Shown: in pieces, positions 9,092-18,636 of the stretch
Layout: every line of letters starts with the position of its first letter
Position numbering within the stretch: position 1 is the stretch's first letter
Source: a virus
Length of the DNA stretch: 33,635 bases
IMG/VR virus record: IMGVR_UViG_3300022185_000201
Location: 1-33,635 of that record
Reading direction: 5' to 3' (one strand)
The notes under the pieces: model-generated
Seen by the model: the letters and a program-made list of their open reading frames with translations, nothing else
Database searches by the model: none
Told to the model about the DNA's origin: nothing
Made by a program: the position numbers and the translations under genes

Positions 9092-10063
9092 TTATGCATA
9101 CTTAACAGTAGAGTTATTAGCTCTAGTTTTAACTATCCTACCGTATTGCTTCGTATTTACTGTATCTAACCAATTTACATTATCTAAGAAGTTTATTGGG
9201 CTGTTAAATGAATATTCTTTTCTAGAATCGACTTTAGTCGTTGCGTTTATAATCCTAGACTCATCTATAATAGATTTATCAATAGGTATCAAACTCGAAC
9301 GACTGTTAGTAACAACTATTGATTCCTTTTTAGGTTTCATTATAGCCAAGTTACCATAACCTCTTGTAGTCATCTCGAAAGATGTTTTAAACCTACCATT
9401 ATTTAACCAATCAACAGGTGACAAGAAATTATATAATGGATTGAACCAAGACATTGGTTTCAAGTTTATCAATGAACTAGAGTACATATCACCACGATTA
9501 AATCTTGGCATTATAATATTCATTTTAGCAAGTGCTACCATATATTTCTCAACATCAGAATGTAATAACTGTTTAGGATATTTCAGACCTTCCGTTGAGT
9601 TTGCTACTAACAAATATTTAAAACCTGCCATACCTGCATAGTCAACAAGTTTTCTAGCTTTATCATAGTCTTTAGGTTGATGTAATACCCAACTAATCAA
9701 ACGACCATATTCAATACCATCATGTGGAACTCCTAGGTTATAAGTTTCGATTGCTCTAAAACCATTAGACCTAATCATTTCCATACTTAATGTACCAGTC
9801 GTAGATAGTTTGATAATTGCTTCTTCCTTACTACTTACACCTAATTCATAAAACCAGTCTTCTAAATATTCATCTGGTGTCGTTTTAAAGAATATTACTT
9901 TCCAAAGACCATCGGGGTCAGATAGTATATTTGGGTTCCCCATAATATCGAGCATATTCATTGCAGATACTCTCATTATTTCTTGCATTTGTGGAGAGTC
10001 CCAATAATAATCTGGAAGATACCTAGTTAAGTCTATCTTATTCTCTTTTACCTCGACTATCAT
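9092..10063 (-). CDS. Tail protein I-like baseplate protein (XkdU position)
   Basis: 323 residues. The N-terminal part (LTRYLPDYYWDSPQMQEIM, DPDGLWKVIFFKTTPDEYLEDWFYELG) resembles gpI/XkdU/YmfQ proteins that follow gpJ and connect the baseplate to fibres. It is longer than the usual 190-200 residues. The C-terminal 120 residues carry two related segments, YNFLSPVDWLNNGRFKTSF and INFLDNVNWLDTVNTKQYG, likely an added fibre-binding part. It begins in an ATGA overlap with the J-like gene. Confidence 0.75.
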   Translation of the reverse strand: MIVEVKENKIDLTRYLPDYYWDSPQMQEIMRVSAMNMLDIMGNPNILSDPDGLWKVIFFKTTPDEYLEDWFYELGVSSKEEAIIKLSTTGTLSMEMIRSNGFRAIETYNLGVPHDGIEYGRLISWVLHQPKDYDKARKLVDYAGMAGFKYLLVANSTEGLKYPKQLLHSDVEKYMVALAKMNIIMPRFNRGDMYSSSLINLKPMSWFNPLYNFLSPVDWLNNGRFKTSFEMTTRGYGNLAIMKPKKESIVVTNSRSSLIPIDKSIIDESRIINATTKVDSRKEYSFNSPINFLDNVNWLDTVNTKQYGRIVKTRANNSTVKYA

Positions 10064-11082
10064 GAAATCACCACCGTCGGGTTAACTACCTTATCAATAT
10101 CAACAAGTACATTAGTCGAAGGTTCTGTTACCATAGCATCCAATGCACCTGCTTTAACTAATGCACTAGCAATTTGTGATAAGTAAATAGTTGTTCCTGG
10201 AACAATAGACTTGATATGTGCCATTGCTGTATTATAAGCAATAACTGGGTCTAAACCTACTACTGTTATTCTAAATAGCTCCGCAACTTGTGTCATCTTA
10301 CGAACTTCTACATCTAACCCTAAAGGTTTCTTTAAGTTGATAATGTCTTGTACATCTAATACAACCGCATCAACTATTTCTAAATCAGCACCGATAATAA
10401 CATCAACAGAGCCAATCCCTCTAGGTTTATCAATAGACCTTACAAACTCAACACCTGCAACAGTCAATGACCAACGTTCATAATCCGTTTTAGTACCACC
10501 TTGCTCTGGATTACGTTTTTGGAATAATACCCTAGCTCTTAATTGTTCATCATCTTCTCTTTCTACTCCACCAGTTCCTGCGGATTCATTAATAACATAC
10601 TCCACATCACTAATAGGACTAATGAGATAGTTGATAAACTCGGGCATCACATTACCAACAACTCCTACTTGATTACAAATAGCAGAAACTGTAGCAATTC
10701 CACTAGCACCAATAATAACATCAGATACTGTAGTAAAATATAACTCATTATTATCTAAGTTACCTACTTGAGTACCTATCGGTATTGGAGTATCTACCTT
10801 TGCAACAATCTTAACTACTACAAAAGAGAAAGTTGCCATCTGTCTAAGTATTCCATAATCATCAGCTTCATAATCTAGGAATATACCAGTCGCACGTGAA
10901 GCAAACGAATTATCACGAACATCCCTAAAGTACTCATATTGAAATGATTGCTCTAAAGCTATAGGTGCTAAAGCGTCGTAAATAATCGAACCTTCCCTTT
11001 TGTCGAAACTATCATCGACTTCATCCAACATTCGTTGTAGAATACCATTTGGACTATTATCTAAGTCGGGAAATTGTGTCAT
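10060..11082 (-). CDS. Baseplate J-like protein, XkdT-like
   Basis: 340 residues, the gpJ/T4 gp6-type wedge ring protein. Signatures: EVDDSFDKREGSIIYDALAPIALE near the start, ATGIFLDYEADDYGILR, GTGGVEREDDEQLRARVLFQK and GTKTDYERWSLTVAGVEFVRSI in the middle, all strongly characteristic. GAGGAGGTG lies about 5 bases before the ATG. It overlaps both neighbours by four bases (ATGA). Confidence 0.93.
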   Translation of the reverse strand: MTQFPDLDNSPNGILQRMLDEVDDSFDKREGSIIYDALAPIALEQSFQYEYFRDVRDNSFASRATGIFLDYEADDYGILRQMATFSFVVVKIVAKVDTPIPIGTQVGNLDNNELYFTTVSDVIIGASGIATVSAICNQVGVVGNVMPEFINYLISPISDVEYVINESAGTGGVEREDDEQLRARVLFQKRNPEQGGTKTDYERWSLTVAGVEFVRSIDKPRGIGSVDVIIGADLEIVDAVVLDVQDIINLKKPLGLDVEVRKMTQVAELFRITVVGLDPVIAYNTAMAHIKSIVPGTTIYLSQIASALVKAGALDAMVTEPSTNVLVDIDKVVNPTVVIS

Positions 11083-11498
11083 CTAAACACCTCCTCTATT
11101 GACATAATACCTTCCACCGTATCTACTGAGAATGACACAAATACACCATCATCTATATTGGAAACTGTAAAATCATAAACACTACTTATTCTATCATCAT
11201 AGACAATAGCTTCAGTTACCATCCTAATAATTTCAGACTCAATAAAATCATCAGTAAAACCTTTACCGAATAGTGACTTTATTTCACAACCATAATCATC
11301 ATCTTCTGTAATATCATAAATACGATAATTGAACCTAATAGTATTTATAGACTTTGATATGAATTGTTTTAAAGCTTCATAACCATCTATTTGGTAAGAG
11401 ATAACACCAGTGATTAAATCTAGCTTGTAAGTTTTGGAAGGTTCTACTACATTTGTTATGATTTCTGGGTATTCTACTTCTGGCAGAATAGAAACCAA
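11079..11498 (-). CDS. Baseplate wedge protein, XkdS-like (DUF2634, gp25-like)
   Basis: 139 residues. Start is TTG at 11498 with AAGGGGGA upstream. The TYKLDLITGVISYQIDGYEALKQFI stretch and the YDDRISSVYDFTVSNIDDGVFVSFSVDT end are the XkdS/gp25-like pattern, which ties the sheath to the wedge. Its stop overlaps the next start as ATGA. It stands in the expected R-S-T order. Confidence 0.87.
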   Translation of the reverse strand: MVSILPEVEYPEIITNVVEPSKTYKLDLITGVISYQIDGYEALKQFISKSINTIRFNYRIYDITEDDDYGCEIKSLFGKGFTDDFIESEIIRMVTEAIVYDDRISSVYDFTVSNIDDGVFVSFSVDTVEGIMSIEEVFR

Positions 11499-11511
11499 TT
11501 AAATTCCCCCT

Positions 11512-11895
11512 TCAATAAGTAATAATCCTATCAAGTATGAAGAATTTTTGACCTCCTGGAAAAGCTGCTAATAATACTTTATCACCTTTTTTAAGTTCAT
11601 CTAGGAACTCTAAAGTTCCTTCGGACAAATTAAAAGTACCATCGCTAATAGATGTTTGCGTATTACTTATACTCGCATTCCCATTAGCAGTATCATTTAA
11701 TTTAACTGTCCTTTTATGATTAGTTAGGTGTTGTGGTACTATTAACAACTCTTTCGGAAGGATTAATTTTTCATTAGAAAGTAATTTTACTTTTAGATTC
11801 GGTGGTGCATTTACAACTTCACCTTCAGAAAGTGACATAGGCTTACTAGCATTGATTGTTTGAACAACAATTTGTTGAATTAATCCTTTCAACAT
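11512..11895 (-). CDS. Baseplate protein, XkdR-like (DUF2577)
   Basis: 127 residues from the ATG at 11895 (AAAGGA about 7 bases upstream). A longer reading from 11952 would overlap the hub gene by 47 bases and is rejected. The start MLKGLIQQIVVQTINASKP, the ILPKELLIVPQHLT segment and the end KGDKVLLAAFPGGQKFFILDR are the DUF2577 pattern. It is a small OB-like baseplate component between hub and wedge, fitting a gpV/gp5-type spike-adaptor role (inference). Confidence 0.85.
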   Translation of the reverse strand: MLKGLIQQIVVQTINASKPMSLSEGEVVNAPPNLKVKLLSNEKLILPKELLIVPQHLTNHKRTVKLNDTANGNASISNTQTSISDGTFNLSEGTLEFLDELKKGDKVLLAAFPGGQKFFILDRIITY

Positions 11896-11905
11896 TATCA
11901 GTCCT

Positions 11906-12940
11906 TTATTTTTTCTTAACAACCTTCTTAACTTCTGGCTTTTCACCATCACCTGCGGTCATTTCATCTATATCCCAAGCTTCTAATAAGTTTAAGTCCA
12001 TATCATGATTACTACCAGTGAAAGTATGTTTATCTTCCTCTACATAATAAGCTCTCTTAATAGATAAATCTGGAATAATAATATAGACTGCTTTTCCAGT
12101 GGTTATTTCTGCTACACCGTTTGTATGTTTTATCTTAAACGTTTTTTCTTCCTTGGCTTTGTTTTTAAGAATACCTGAAGCTCTAGAATCAACTTGGGTT
12201 TTAGTTAGTTTATCACCAGTCTTTTCAAAATGTTGTAATACACCAAACGTTTTCGCCAATGTACTTTTCTTAACAACAGTGATTACTTTTTTCTCTTCGC
12301 CTGCTTGAAGTTTTACTTGAGTAACAGTATTTTCAATAGAGCGATTATAATCGTACTCACCTAGACTAACTCCACTTTCTATTGCCCACATAACAACTTG
12401 CTCAGAACGTCTAATAAGGTTTATCTTTCCTTCAGTTACTGTTATTGCATATTTTATATTCTTTTCTTTGTAAGTAAGATACAAATAAGTTTGAATCATA
12501 TCATACAAAGTATCACCATCAAACAACCGATAAGGAACAACATATCCTGTACTAGCTATACTTCCTACTTTAAGACCAAAGTCTTTGCATATACGAGAAA
12601 AAACTGCGTTGGCAGTTTGTTTAGTGAATAAGTAAGTATCTTTGTTCTTAACTAGATAAATACCAATATCATATGCAATTATCTTTTGTTTAGCAGTAGA
12701 CCCCTCACCATTTTGGAAAACTATTCCCCTAAACAATTCCTTATCATTAAACCTAAAGATAATCCCATCACCATTATTAATAGTAGCGTAATCATGACCA
12801 CCATGTTTCCACTTTGACATATCTAACGTTAAAGTACGTGAAGCAACGTTCTTTTTACCACTCCACGTAACTTTTTCTGTTAGCTCTGTTATATCAATCA
12901 TTTGTGAAGTTCCCTTTAATATAAATACTTGTACAGTCAT
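11906..12940 (-). CDS. Baseplate hub protein, XkdQ-like
   Basis: 344 residues, related to the late-control gene D/T4 gp27 group that forms the hub ring below the tube. Features: N-terminal TEKVTWSGKKNVASRTLTLD, a FRGIVFQNGEG strand, IIAYDIGIYLVKNKDTY, and a C-terminal YYVEEDKHTFTGSNHDMDLNL region, all usual for XkdQ. It starts one base after the previous stop without a clear ribosome site, so it is probably translated by coupling with the LysM gene. It ends in a Lys-rich tail. Confidence 0.87.
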   Translation of the reverse strand: MTVQVFILKGTSQMIDITELTEKVTWSGKKNVASRTLTLDMSKWKHGGHDYATINNGDGIIFRFNDKELFRGIVFQNGEGSTAKQKIIAYDIGIYLVKNKDTYLFTKQTANAVFSRICKDFGLKVGSIASTGYVVPYRLFDGDTLYDMIQTYLYLTYKEKNIKYAITVTEGKINLIRRSEQVVMWAIESGVSLGEYDYNRSIENTVTQVKLQAGEEKKVITVVKKSTLAKTFGVLQHFEKTGDKLTKTQVDSRASGILKNKAKEEKTFKIKHTNGVAEITTGKAVYIIIPDLSIKRAYYVEEDKHTFTGSNHDMDLNLLEAWDIDEMTAGDGEKPEVKKVVKKK

Positions 12941-12941
12941 A

Positions 12942-13589
12942 TTAAGGCAACTTCAGCTTCTGATTAGGGTATATGGTATACGGTGATTTAATACCATTTA
13001 AGCTTGCAATCTTCTTATACATCATATAATCTTTGTATATCGCAACTGCAATCTCAGTTAAACAGTCTTTACTTTTAACATTGTAAGTTTTTGGCGTCAC
13101 TTTAGGATTAGGTCTAGAATTAGATTTAGGTGGAGTTGCTTTCTTTTTCTTTATCGTTATTTTCTTGGCTTTTAAAAACCTATATTCAGATAAGATTATA
13201 TCGAAGTAGATAGTTCCTACATCGCCACCTTTTTCATAGAAGTTGAAATCTTCTATAGATACTGCAACATTTATAGGTGTACCAGTAACAATAAATCGAG
13301 ATGGCATATCCTTACTTTTAAACTCTTGAATCTTTTTAACATAACTCCAAGGTTGAGATAATTTAGACGGTGAAACACCACAATAAGGTCCATGTTCCTT
13401 TGGAAAGAAACCTGCAAACTTGTAAACGTTCAATATACCTTTTTGTATAACAGTCGCCTCACCCAACCTATGAACCATATACGATTGGTTTTTTGTACCA
13501 TTAGATACATCAAGCTGAGAAGGGTTCACAGGAAACATAAACCTCTCATTGTTGTTGTCATGGGTAAGCCAAAGTTCTATCTTACTCAT
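12942..13589 (-). CDS. LysM tail protein, XkdP-like
   Basis: 215 residues from ATG 13589, which overlaps the tape-measure stop as ATGAGTAA and has GGAGGAGAGG shortly upstream. Residues 1-145 form the usual XkdP N-terminal part (MFPVNPSQLDVSNGTKNQ, then GDVGTIYFDIILSEYRFLK). A Lys/Pro-rich linker follows. The last 48 residues are a LysM domain (TYNVKSKDCLTEIAVAIY to IYPNQKLKLP). It joins tube and baseplate hub, and LysM may touch peptidoglycan or act only as a structural module, as in gp53-like proteins. Confidence 0.88.
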   Translation of the reverse strand: MSKIELWLTHDNNNERFMFPVNPSQLDVSNGTKNQSYMVHRLGEATVIQKGILNVYKFAGFFPKEHGPYCGVSPSKLSQPWSYVKKIQEFKSKDMPSRFIVTGTPINVAVSIEDFNFYEKGGDVGTIYFDIILSEYRFLKAKKITIKKKKATPPKSNSRPNPKVTPKTYNVKSKDCLTEIAVAIYKDYMMYKKIASLNGIKSPYTIYPNQKLKLP

Positions 13590-16500
13590 GTACACCCTCT
13601 CCTCCACCTATAATTTCAGCTTCTAACATTTGTCTTAATTTATCAATAAATCTATCTTCATCAGCTTCGTTATGGATATGAACTTCGCCAACCAATTTAT
13701 CAATTTTTGTCATAGTAGTTGCAACAGTTTTAGTTGCATCAGATTTAGAGGACATACTTCTAATAATATTATCATTATTATCCTTAGGAGTACGAACATC
13801 AGATGGACTACCTGTTACTCCACCATTAGCATATTGTTTGATTTTTGAATTATCATTAAATACACCTAAGATTCGACCAGTTTTTCTCCATAGACTTAAA
13901 GCAACAGATTTTCTTGACTCACTTAAAGGAATAATAGCTTCAGCACCTGCTTCGCCTGCAATACCACGTCCACCATCAACTAAATGAGGTCTATTGATAA
14001 TACCACTACCTGCGAATCCGTTTCTATCAGCCATCCCAACAATACCACCATTAGCATATTGGTCTTTTGCACCACCACGACCATCGCTTCTACCTTGATT
14101 AAACGCGTCACCGATATTTCTACCTAAACTTACAACTGCATTCATACCTCCAGTAGCTTTATCCAATGCCCATTTAAGTGCACCACCGATAGAACCAACT
14201 ACTGAATTCCAACCACTCTTAATACCATTGACAATAGATGTACCTATACTCATTGCTGCACTAAAAGCAGATGAAGCTGCACTATAAAGTTTACCTGGAA
14301 TACCACCAATCATTTCACCTAGAGCAGAAGTTATATCATTAAAGGATTGTACTGCACCTTCTTTTATTGAAGTCCAATAACCTTGAATTTTACCTGGAAG
14401 TGAAGAGAACCAAGCTGCAATCTTATCTGGAACTCCGCCAACCCATTCAACTAACTCATCGAATTTAGCAATGGCTTTTGTTTTAGTATCAGAGAACCAA
14501 ACTGCAATCTTATCACCCATAGTAGAAAACCAAGCTGCAACTCTATCTGGAACTCCTTGAACCCATTCGACTAATTCATCAAATTTCCCTTTAGCCTTAG
14601 TTTTCACATCATCGAACCAAACCGCAATCTTATCACCTTGAGTAGCAAACCAAGCTGCAATCCTATCTGGAACACCTTGAACCCACGTTACAAGCTCATC
14701 GAATTTCAGAATAGCTTTATCCTTAGTATCAGTGAACCATACACCAATCTTATCACCAATACCTGAGAACCATGCAACCAATTTATCTGGTACACCTTGA
14801 ACCCATGTAACTAGTTCATCAAATTTAAGGATAGCTTTATCTTTGGTATCTGTGAACCAAACACCGATTTTATCGCCAATGCCTGAGAACCATGCCACTA
14901 ATTTATCTGGAACTCCTTGGACATAAGTAACAAGTTCATCAAATTTAGTTTCAGCCCAACCTACTGCATAACCTATCCAATAAGCAATCTTTTCTGGTAA
15001 TTCAGCAAAGAAGGTATCAATTTTCTCTGGTATTTCACTAAAGAACTTCAATACTTTATCTTTAGTTTCCATTACCTTATTAACAATACCATCTTTAACT
15101 TCGTTGAATTTATTTACTGCACCATCTTTGATTTCAGTAAACTTGTTAACTATACCATCTTTTATTTCAGTGAATTTATTAATTGCTTTATCTTTCAGCT
15201 CATTAAACTTGTCAGTAACTTTTCCTTTAATCTCACTACTTTTATCGGAAATCTTACCACCCATATCACTGAACCAGTCGCTAGTTTTATCCCAAGCTTC
15301 TTTTGATTTATCAGCAATATATTTATAAGCATCAGATGCACCATTTTTAGTCTTTTCCCAATTAGTTTCTGGAGAAACACTTTTCGTAACCTTTTCAGCA
15401 CCATTACCTTGGGAACTAGCACTCACTTTATCTTCCTGTTTATTACCAGTGAAGAAACCTTTTATGCTTTCCCACTTATCACCAATGGCTTCTCCGCCTT
15501 TAGAACCTGCCATTGAACCTGCGATACCACCACCGATTCCTCCTAGTGCACCGCCAATTGCTGTACCTATACCTGGAAGAATCATAGTACCAATCGCTGC
15601 ACCACCCATAGCTCCAAGTTTACCACCTGCAAGACCACCTGCTAATGCACCACCAACTCGACCAGTTGTTTTTTGTCGTTCTTTACCTGCTTCAGCAGTA
15701 GCAATTTGATGTGCTCCAATACCTATAGCTACTGGCATTGCTAATTTCTTAGTTACACTTATCAATCCTTTTCCTACAGTTGTAGCACCTTTTCCTAAAC
15801 TAGTTAATCCGTTACCAATCTTTTCATTCATTGGTACTTTAGGAATATAACGTGTTGTTTTTGGAACTGGTGTTGGTTTAACTATAGGAGTTGGAACTGG
15901 TTTAACGGGTCCTGCAGTTCTATAACCATTAAACGCAGAACTAATTCTACCTTTACCGTCATTACGATTACCTCTATAAGCAGTGTAGGCTTCTTTTACA
16001 TTAGTGTTACGAACAGTATTTGCAATGTTCTTAGTAGTTTGTATTGGGCTATAGATAGCTTTTGCTGTCGCTGCAGTCCCATGTGCCACTGCTTTAGTCC
16101 CATCGACAACTTTCTTACCAGTGCCCACAACAGTATCTACACCTGCTTTTGTATTCTTAACACCTTTAACTATTACATTTGTTAATGCACCAGTCGCCAT
16201 CATTAATGCAACACCTGCTAGAATATCAGCTGCAATAGCTGTACCTATTTTAGATGCATCGCCTGAAGCAAACGCTTCTTTATTAAAGTCGAATAAATCT
16301 TTTAATCCTTCTTTTAATGCACTTGCCATACCTTTAACAATCATAACTCCAATATCAACACCAAACTCAAAAGCTGATTGGAAGTCGAAATCGTTAAAGA
16401 AGTCAGATAATAGCTCACCCATCTTTTTAGCAACTTCTTCTAATGATTTACTAGCACCTGCATAATCTCCATTAACAATCTTAGCAAAAGCTTCGAATAA

Positions 16501-18624
16501 AGGAGTCACGACTTCGAGTGCATTAACCAAAGTATTACCTGCTATTACTGCTATTTTGTCGATAGCGTCCCAAAAGCCTTTCGCACCTTCACTATTAGAA
16601 GTAGCATCAAAGAACTCTTTAAGTGGTTCTATAGCTAATTTAAAAGCATCTTTAATTCGTTCAAACAAAGGTGCGATTCTATCCCAGTTCTGATACATTA
16701 AGTATGCAATACCACTCAATGCTAAGAATAATGGATTAATCTTCACAAAGTCTGCTGCGAATTTAAGCAATCCTAAAGGAGCTGCTCTTAACATCGTCAA
16801 CATAGCTGGGAATAAAGATAAAACCATACTCGGTAATCCTAGTAAGGCTTTTCTGAACATTCCTATTCTACTAGCTAACATTCTTACTTTAGGGTCTGCA
16901 ATAGCTGTACCTTTGCCCATTACACCAATCGCATCAGCTAATCCTTTAAAGTGATTTCTAGCTACCATAAGTCCGAATGCTATAGGAGAAAGTACTCCAA
17001 TAATCGCTACTAAAGCAACTAATCCTGCACCTAGATAAGCCACGAATGTTGCAATGCCTGGGTTCGCTTTAAGGAAAGCCGTTGCCGACTCAGCCATTTT
17101 ACGAATACCATCAGCAATTTTTGATACCATAGGTCCTAAAGGTGCGAAGTATGTTTTGAACATAACCCCTACCGCTCTCAATGCTTTCATCATTTTCTCA
17201 ACAGGTCTAGCTGCATCATCAGTTATTGTCATAAACGCATTAACACCATCTAATTTGTTTAATCTCTCAAACTCATCGACTTGACCTTTAACATACTTTT
17301 CTATTTGTTTATTTTTCTCAGCTCTAGTACCTTCGGTAAATTGAAGTTCTCCTGCTTTACGAGCCAGTTTTTCAACTTCACCATTAGAAACCTTTTGACC
17401 ACTTGTTAACTTCTCATATAAACTATTATAAGTAGTCATATGCTCTATAGCATAAGCCATATCACCCTTGCTTACAGTCATAGCTAATGCAGTTGCATTA
17501 ACAGAAGTATCACGATTACCTTTGAATATTTTCTTTTGTATATCATCTAAATTATTTACTACCTTTTTCGCCTGTAAATCCCATGCATCTGCAAACTGTA
17601 ACGATTGCTCAGCATAGGATTCGATTAGGTTATCTTTAGTTCCTTTATTCTTGAGTTCAGCTAACACGACTCCAATTTCAACAGGTGTTTTACCTACTTC
17701 GATGTGTAATCTTTCAATCATACCATCATAGTCTTTAAGTTCTATAGTAGGAGTAATAGTCTGTTGCTGGAATTTAGTTAAACCATCCTCATAATATTTC
17801 ATAATCGCAACTGTTAGACCCGTCAGAGCTGCAACACCCATCAACCCAAATGTAGTAACAGTCGTTGTTAACATCATATAAGCACCTTGTAGTTTCATAA
17901 CTTGTTTTTTCTGATAGTCTACACTGTCAGAAACACCAACAATTCTATTTATGCTATTATCAATGCTCTTATAAGTGGTATTAGCTAAACCTGCTAAATC
18001 CCTATTAAAGAATTGATTAAGCCTTCCACTAATTGCATCCATAGAATTACTAAAAGGTTTGTATATGACATCCCTACCAAAAGCTTTGCCTAACTCATAA
18101 CCATGTACCTGAGCAAACTTCTTAACCACATCAGAATCTTGAAGTTCCCTTTTATAAATAGCGAGAGCATCTTGTGCTCTCTTTATTTCATTAACATATT
18201 TATGAGAGTCAGCAGAGTTTTGCATTTGTTTAAGGGCATTTTCAGTCCCCTTTATTTCATCTTGTAACTTCTTAAAACGAATGTTAGCAAACTTATGGAG
18301 TTGGTCTTCTAGCTTTTTGTTTTCATGTTCTAGTCTACCAAACCCCAACTGCTTCATTTCATTACGAGATTTTCTTATACCTTTTTCTAGCTCTTTAAAA
18401 GCCATCGTAGCTTGGGCTGGATTAGATGCCTTATTAAATGCTTTAAAGTGAGTAGTAGAATCTTGTAATCTACTTGTCACACTAGCTAGAGTATGCTCAG
18501 TTCCTTTAAGAGCAGTTTTCATAGCATCAGCAGTTTCTCTTACTTGCCGAAGGTTTTGATTAACTCTTTTCAGCTTATTTGATATTTTATCTTCCATATC
18601 AAATACTGCTGTTAAATTTGCCAA
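13582..18624 (-). CDS. Tail tape measure protein, XkdO-like
   Basis: About 1680 residues from the TTG at 18624, preferred because GGAGGTG stands 6 bases before it; the alternative GTG at 18633 is part of that site. It sets tail length: at the usual 1.5 angstrom per residue, about 250 nm. The N-terminal 200 residues are coiled coil. Hydrophobic segments occur near residues 255-280 and 530-560 (AYLGAGLVALVAIIGVL). A long Gly/Ala zipper lies near 985-1050. Five 11-residue repeats (KFTEIKDGIVN type) and five 40-residue repeats (KFDELV-WVQGVPD type) follow. The YANGG and GEAGAEAIIPL motifs near the end are family hallmarks. No lytic domain was recognised. Confidence 0.93.
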   Translation of the reverse strand: MANLTAVFDMEDKISNKLKRVNQNLRQVRETADAMKTALKGTEHTLASVTSRLQDSTTHFKAFNKASNPAQATMAFKELEKGIRKSRNEMKQLGFGRLEHENKKLEDQLHKFANIRFKKLQDEIKGTENALKQMQNSADSHKYVNEIKRAQDALAIYKRELQDSDVVKKFAQVHGYELGKAFGRDVIYKPFSNSMDAISGRLNQFFNRDLAGLANTTYKSIDNSINRIVGVSDSVDYQKKQVMKLQGAYMMLTTTVTTFGLMGVAALTGLTVAIMKYYEDGLTKFQQQTITPTIELKDYDGMIERLHIEVGKTPVEIGVVLAELKNKGTKDNLIESYAEQSLQFADAWDLQAKKVVNNLDDIQKKIFKGNRDTSVNATALAMTVSKGDMAYAIEHMTTYNSLYEKLTSGQKVSNGEVEKLARKAGELQFTEGTRAEKNKQIEKYVKGQVDEFERLNKLDGVNAFMTITDDAARPVEKMMKALRAVGVMFKTYFAPLGPMVSKIADGIRKMAESATAFLKANPGIATFVAYLGAGLVALVAIIGVLSPIAFGLMVARNHFKGLADAIGVMGKGTAIADPKVRMLASRIGMFRKALLGLPSMVLSLFPAMLTMLRAAPLGLLKFAADFVKINPLFLALSGIAYLMYQNWDRIAPLFERIKDAFKLAIEPLKEFFDATSNSEGAKGFWDAIDKIAVIAGNTLVNALEVVTPLFEAFAKIVNGDYAGASKSLEEVAKKMGELLSDFFNDFDFQSAFEFGVDIGVMIVKGMASALKEGLKDLFDFNKEAFASGDASKIGTAIAADILAGVALMMATGALTNVIVKGVKNTKAGVDTVVGTGKKVVDGTKAVAHGTAATAKAIYSPIQTTKNIANTVRNTNVKEAYTAYRGNRNDGKGRISSAFNGYRTAGPVKPVPTPIVKPTPVPKTTRYIPKVPMNEKIGNGLTSLGKGATTVGKGLISVTKKLAMPVAIGIGAHQIATAEAGKERQKTTGRVGGALAGGLAGGKLGAMGGAAIGTMILPGIGTAIGGALGGIGGGIAGSMAGSKGGEAIGDKWESIKGFFTGNKQEDKVSASSQGNGAEKVTKSVSPETNWEKTKNGASDAYKYIADKSKEAWDKTSDWFSDMGGKISDKSSEIKGKVTDKFNELKDKAINKFTEIKDGIVNKFTEIKDGAVNKFNEVKDGIVNKVMETKDKVLKFFSEIPEKIDTFFAELPEKIAYWIGYAVGWAETKFDELVTYVQGVPDKLVAWFSGIGDKIGVWFTDTKDKAILKFDELVTWVQGVPDKLVAWFSGIGDKIGVWFTDTKDKAILKFDELVTWVQGVPDRIAAWFATQGDKIAVWFDDVKTKAKGKFDELVEWVQGVPDRVAAWFSTMGDKIAVWFSDTKTKAIAKFDELVEWVGGVPDKIAAWFSSLPGKIQGYWTSIKEGAVQSFNDITSALGEMIGGIPGKLYSAASSAFSAAMSIGTSIVNGIKSGWNSVVGSIGGALKWALDKATGGMNAVVSLGRNIGDAFNQGRSDGRGGAKDQYANGGIVGMADRNGFAGSGIINRPHLVDGGRGIAGEAGAEAIIPLSESRKSVALSLWRKTGRILGVFNDNSKIKQYANGGVTGSPSDVRTPKDNNDNIIRSMSSKSDATKTVATTMTKIDKLVGEVHIHNEADEDRFIDKLRQMLEAEIIGGGEGVHE
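14347..14946 (-). repeat. Five 120-bp (40-residue) repeats in tape measure
   Basis: Units start at exact 120-base steps on the minus strand: 14946, 14826, 14706, 14586 and 14466. Each begins KFDELV and contains VPD(K/R), AWF and GDKI-VWF motifs. Units 1 and 2 differ in only one residue over most of their length, whereas unit 5 is the most diverged. This points to recent duplication at the upstream end. Confidence 0.9.
15046..15210 (-). repeat. Five 33-bp (11-residue) repeats in tape measure
   Basis: Units start at 15210, 15177, 15144, 15111 and 15078 on the minus strand. Each encodes a variant of KFTEIKDGIVN; the fifth, KVMETKDKVLK, is the most diverged. Eleven-residue spacing is that of hendecad coiled coils. 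The bases as well as the residues are similar, indicating tandem duplication. Confidence 0.85.
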
Positions 18625-18636
18625 ATATTTCACCTC

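Noticed and set aside
11896-11952. Longer start (11952) for the XkdR-like gene
   Set aside because: It would overlap the hub gene by 47 bases and add residues not usual for DUF2577; the ATG at 11895 has its own ribosome site.
15449-15709. Plus-strand open frame rich in Pro/Ala opposite the tape measure
   Set aside because: It is the mirror of the Gly/Ala-rich zipper, has no ribosome site and lies wholly inside a strongly supported gene. Other plus-strand frames in the window are similar shadows.
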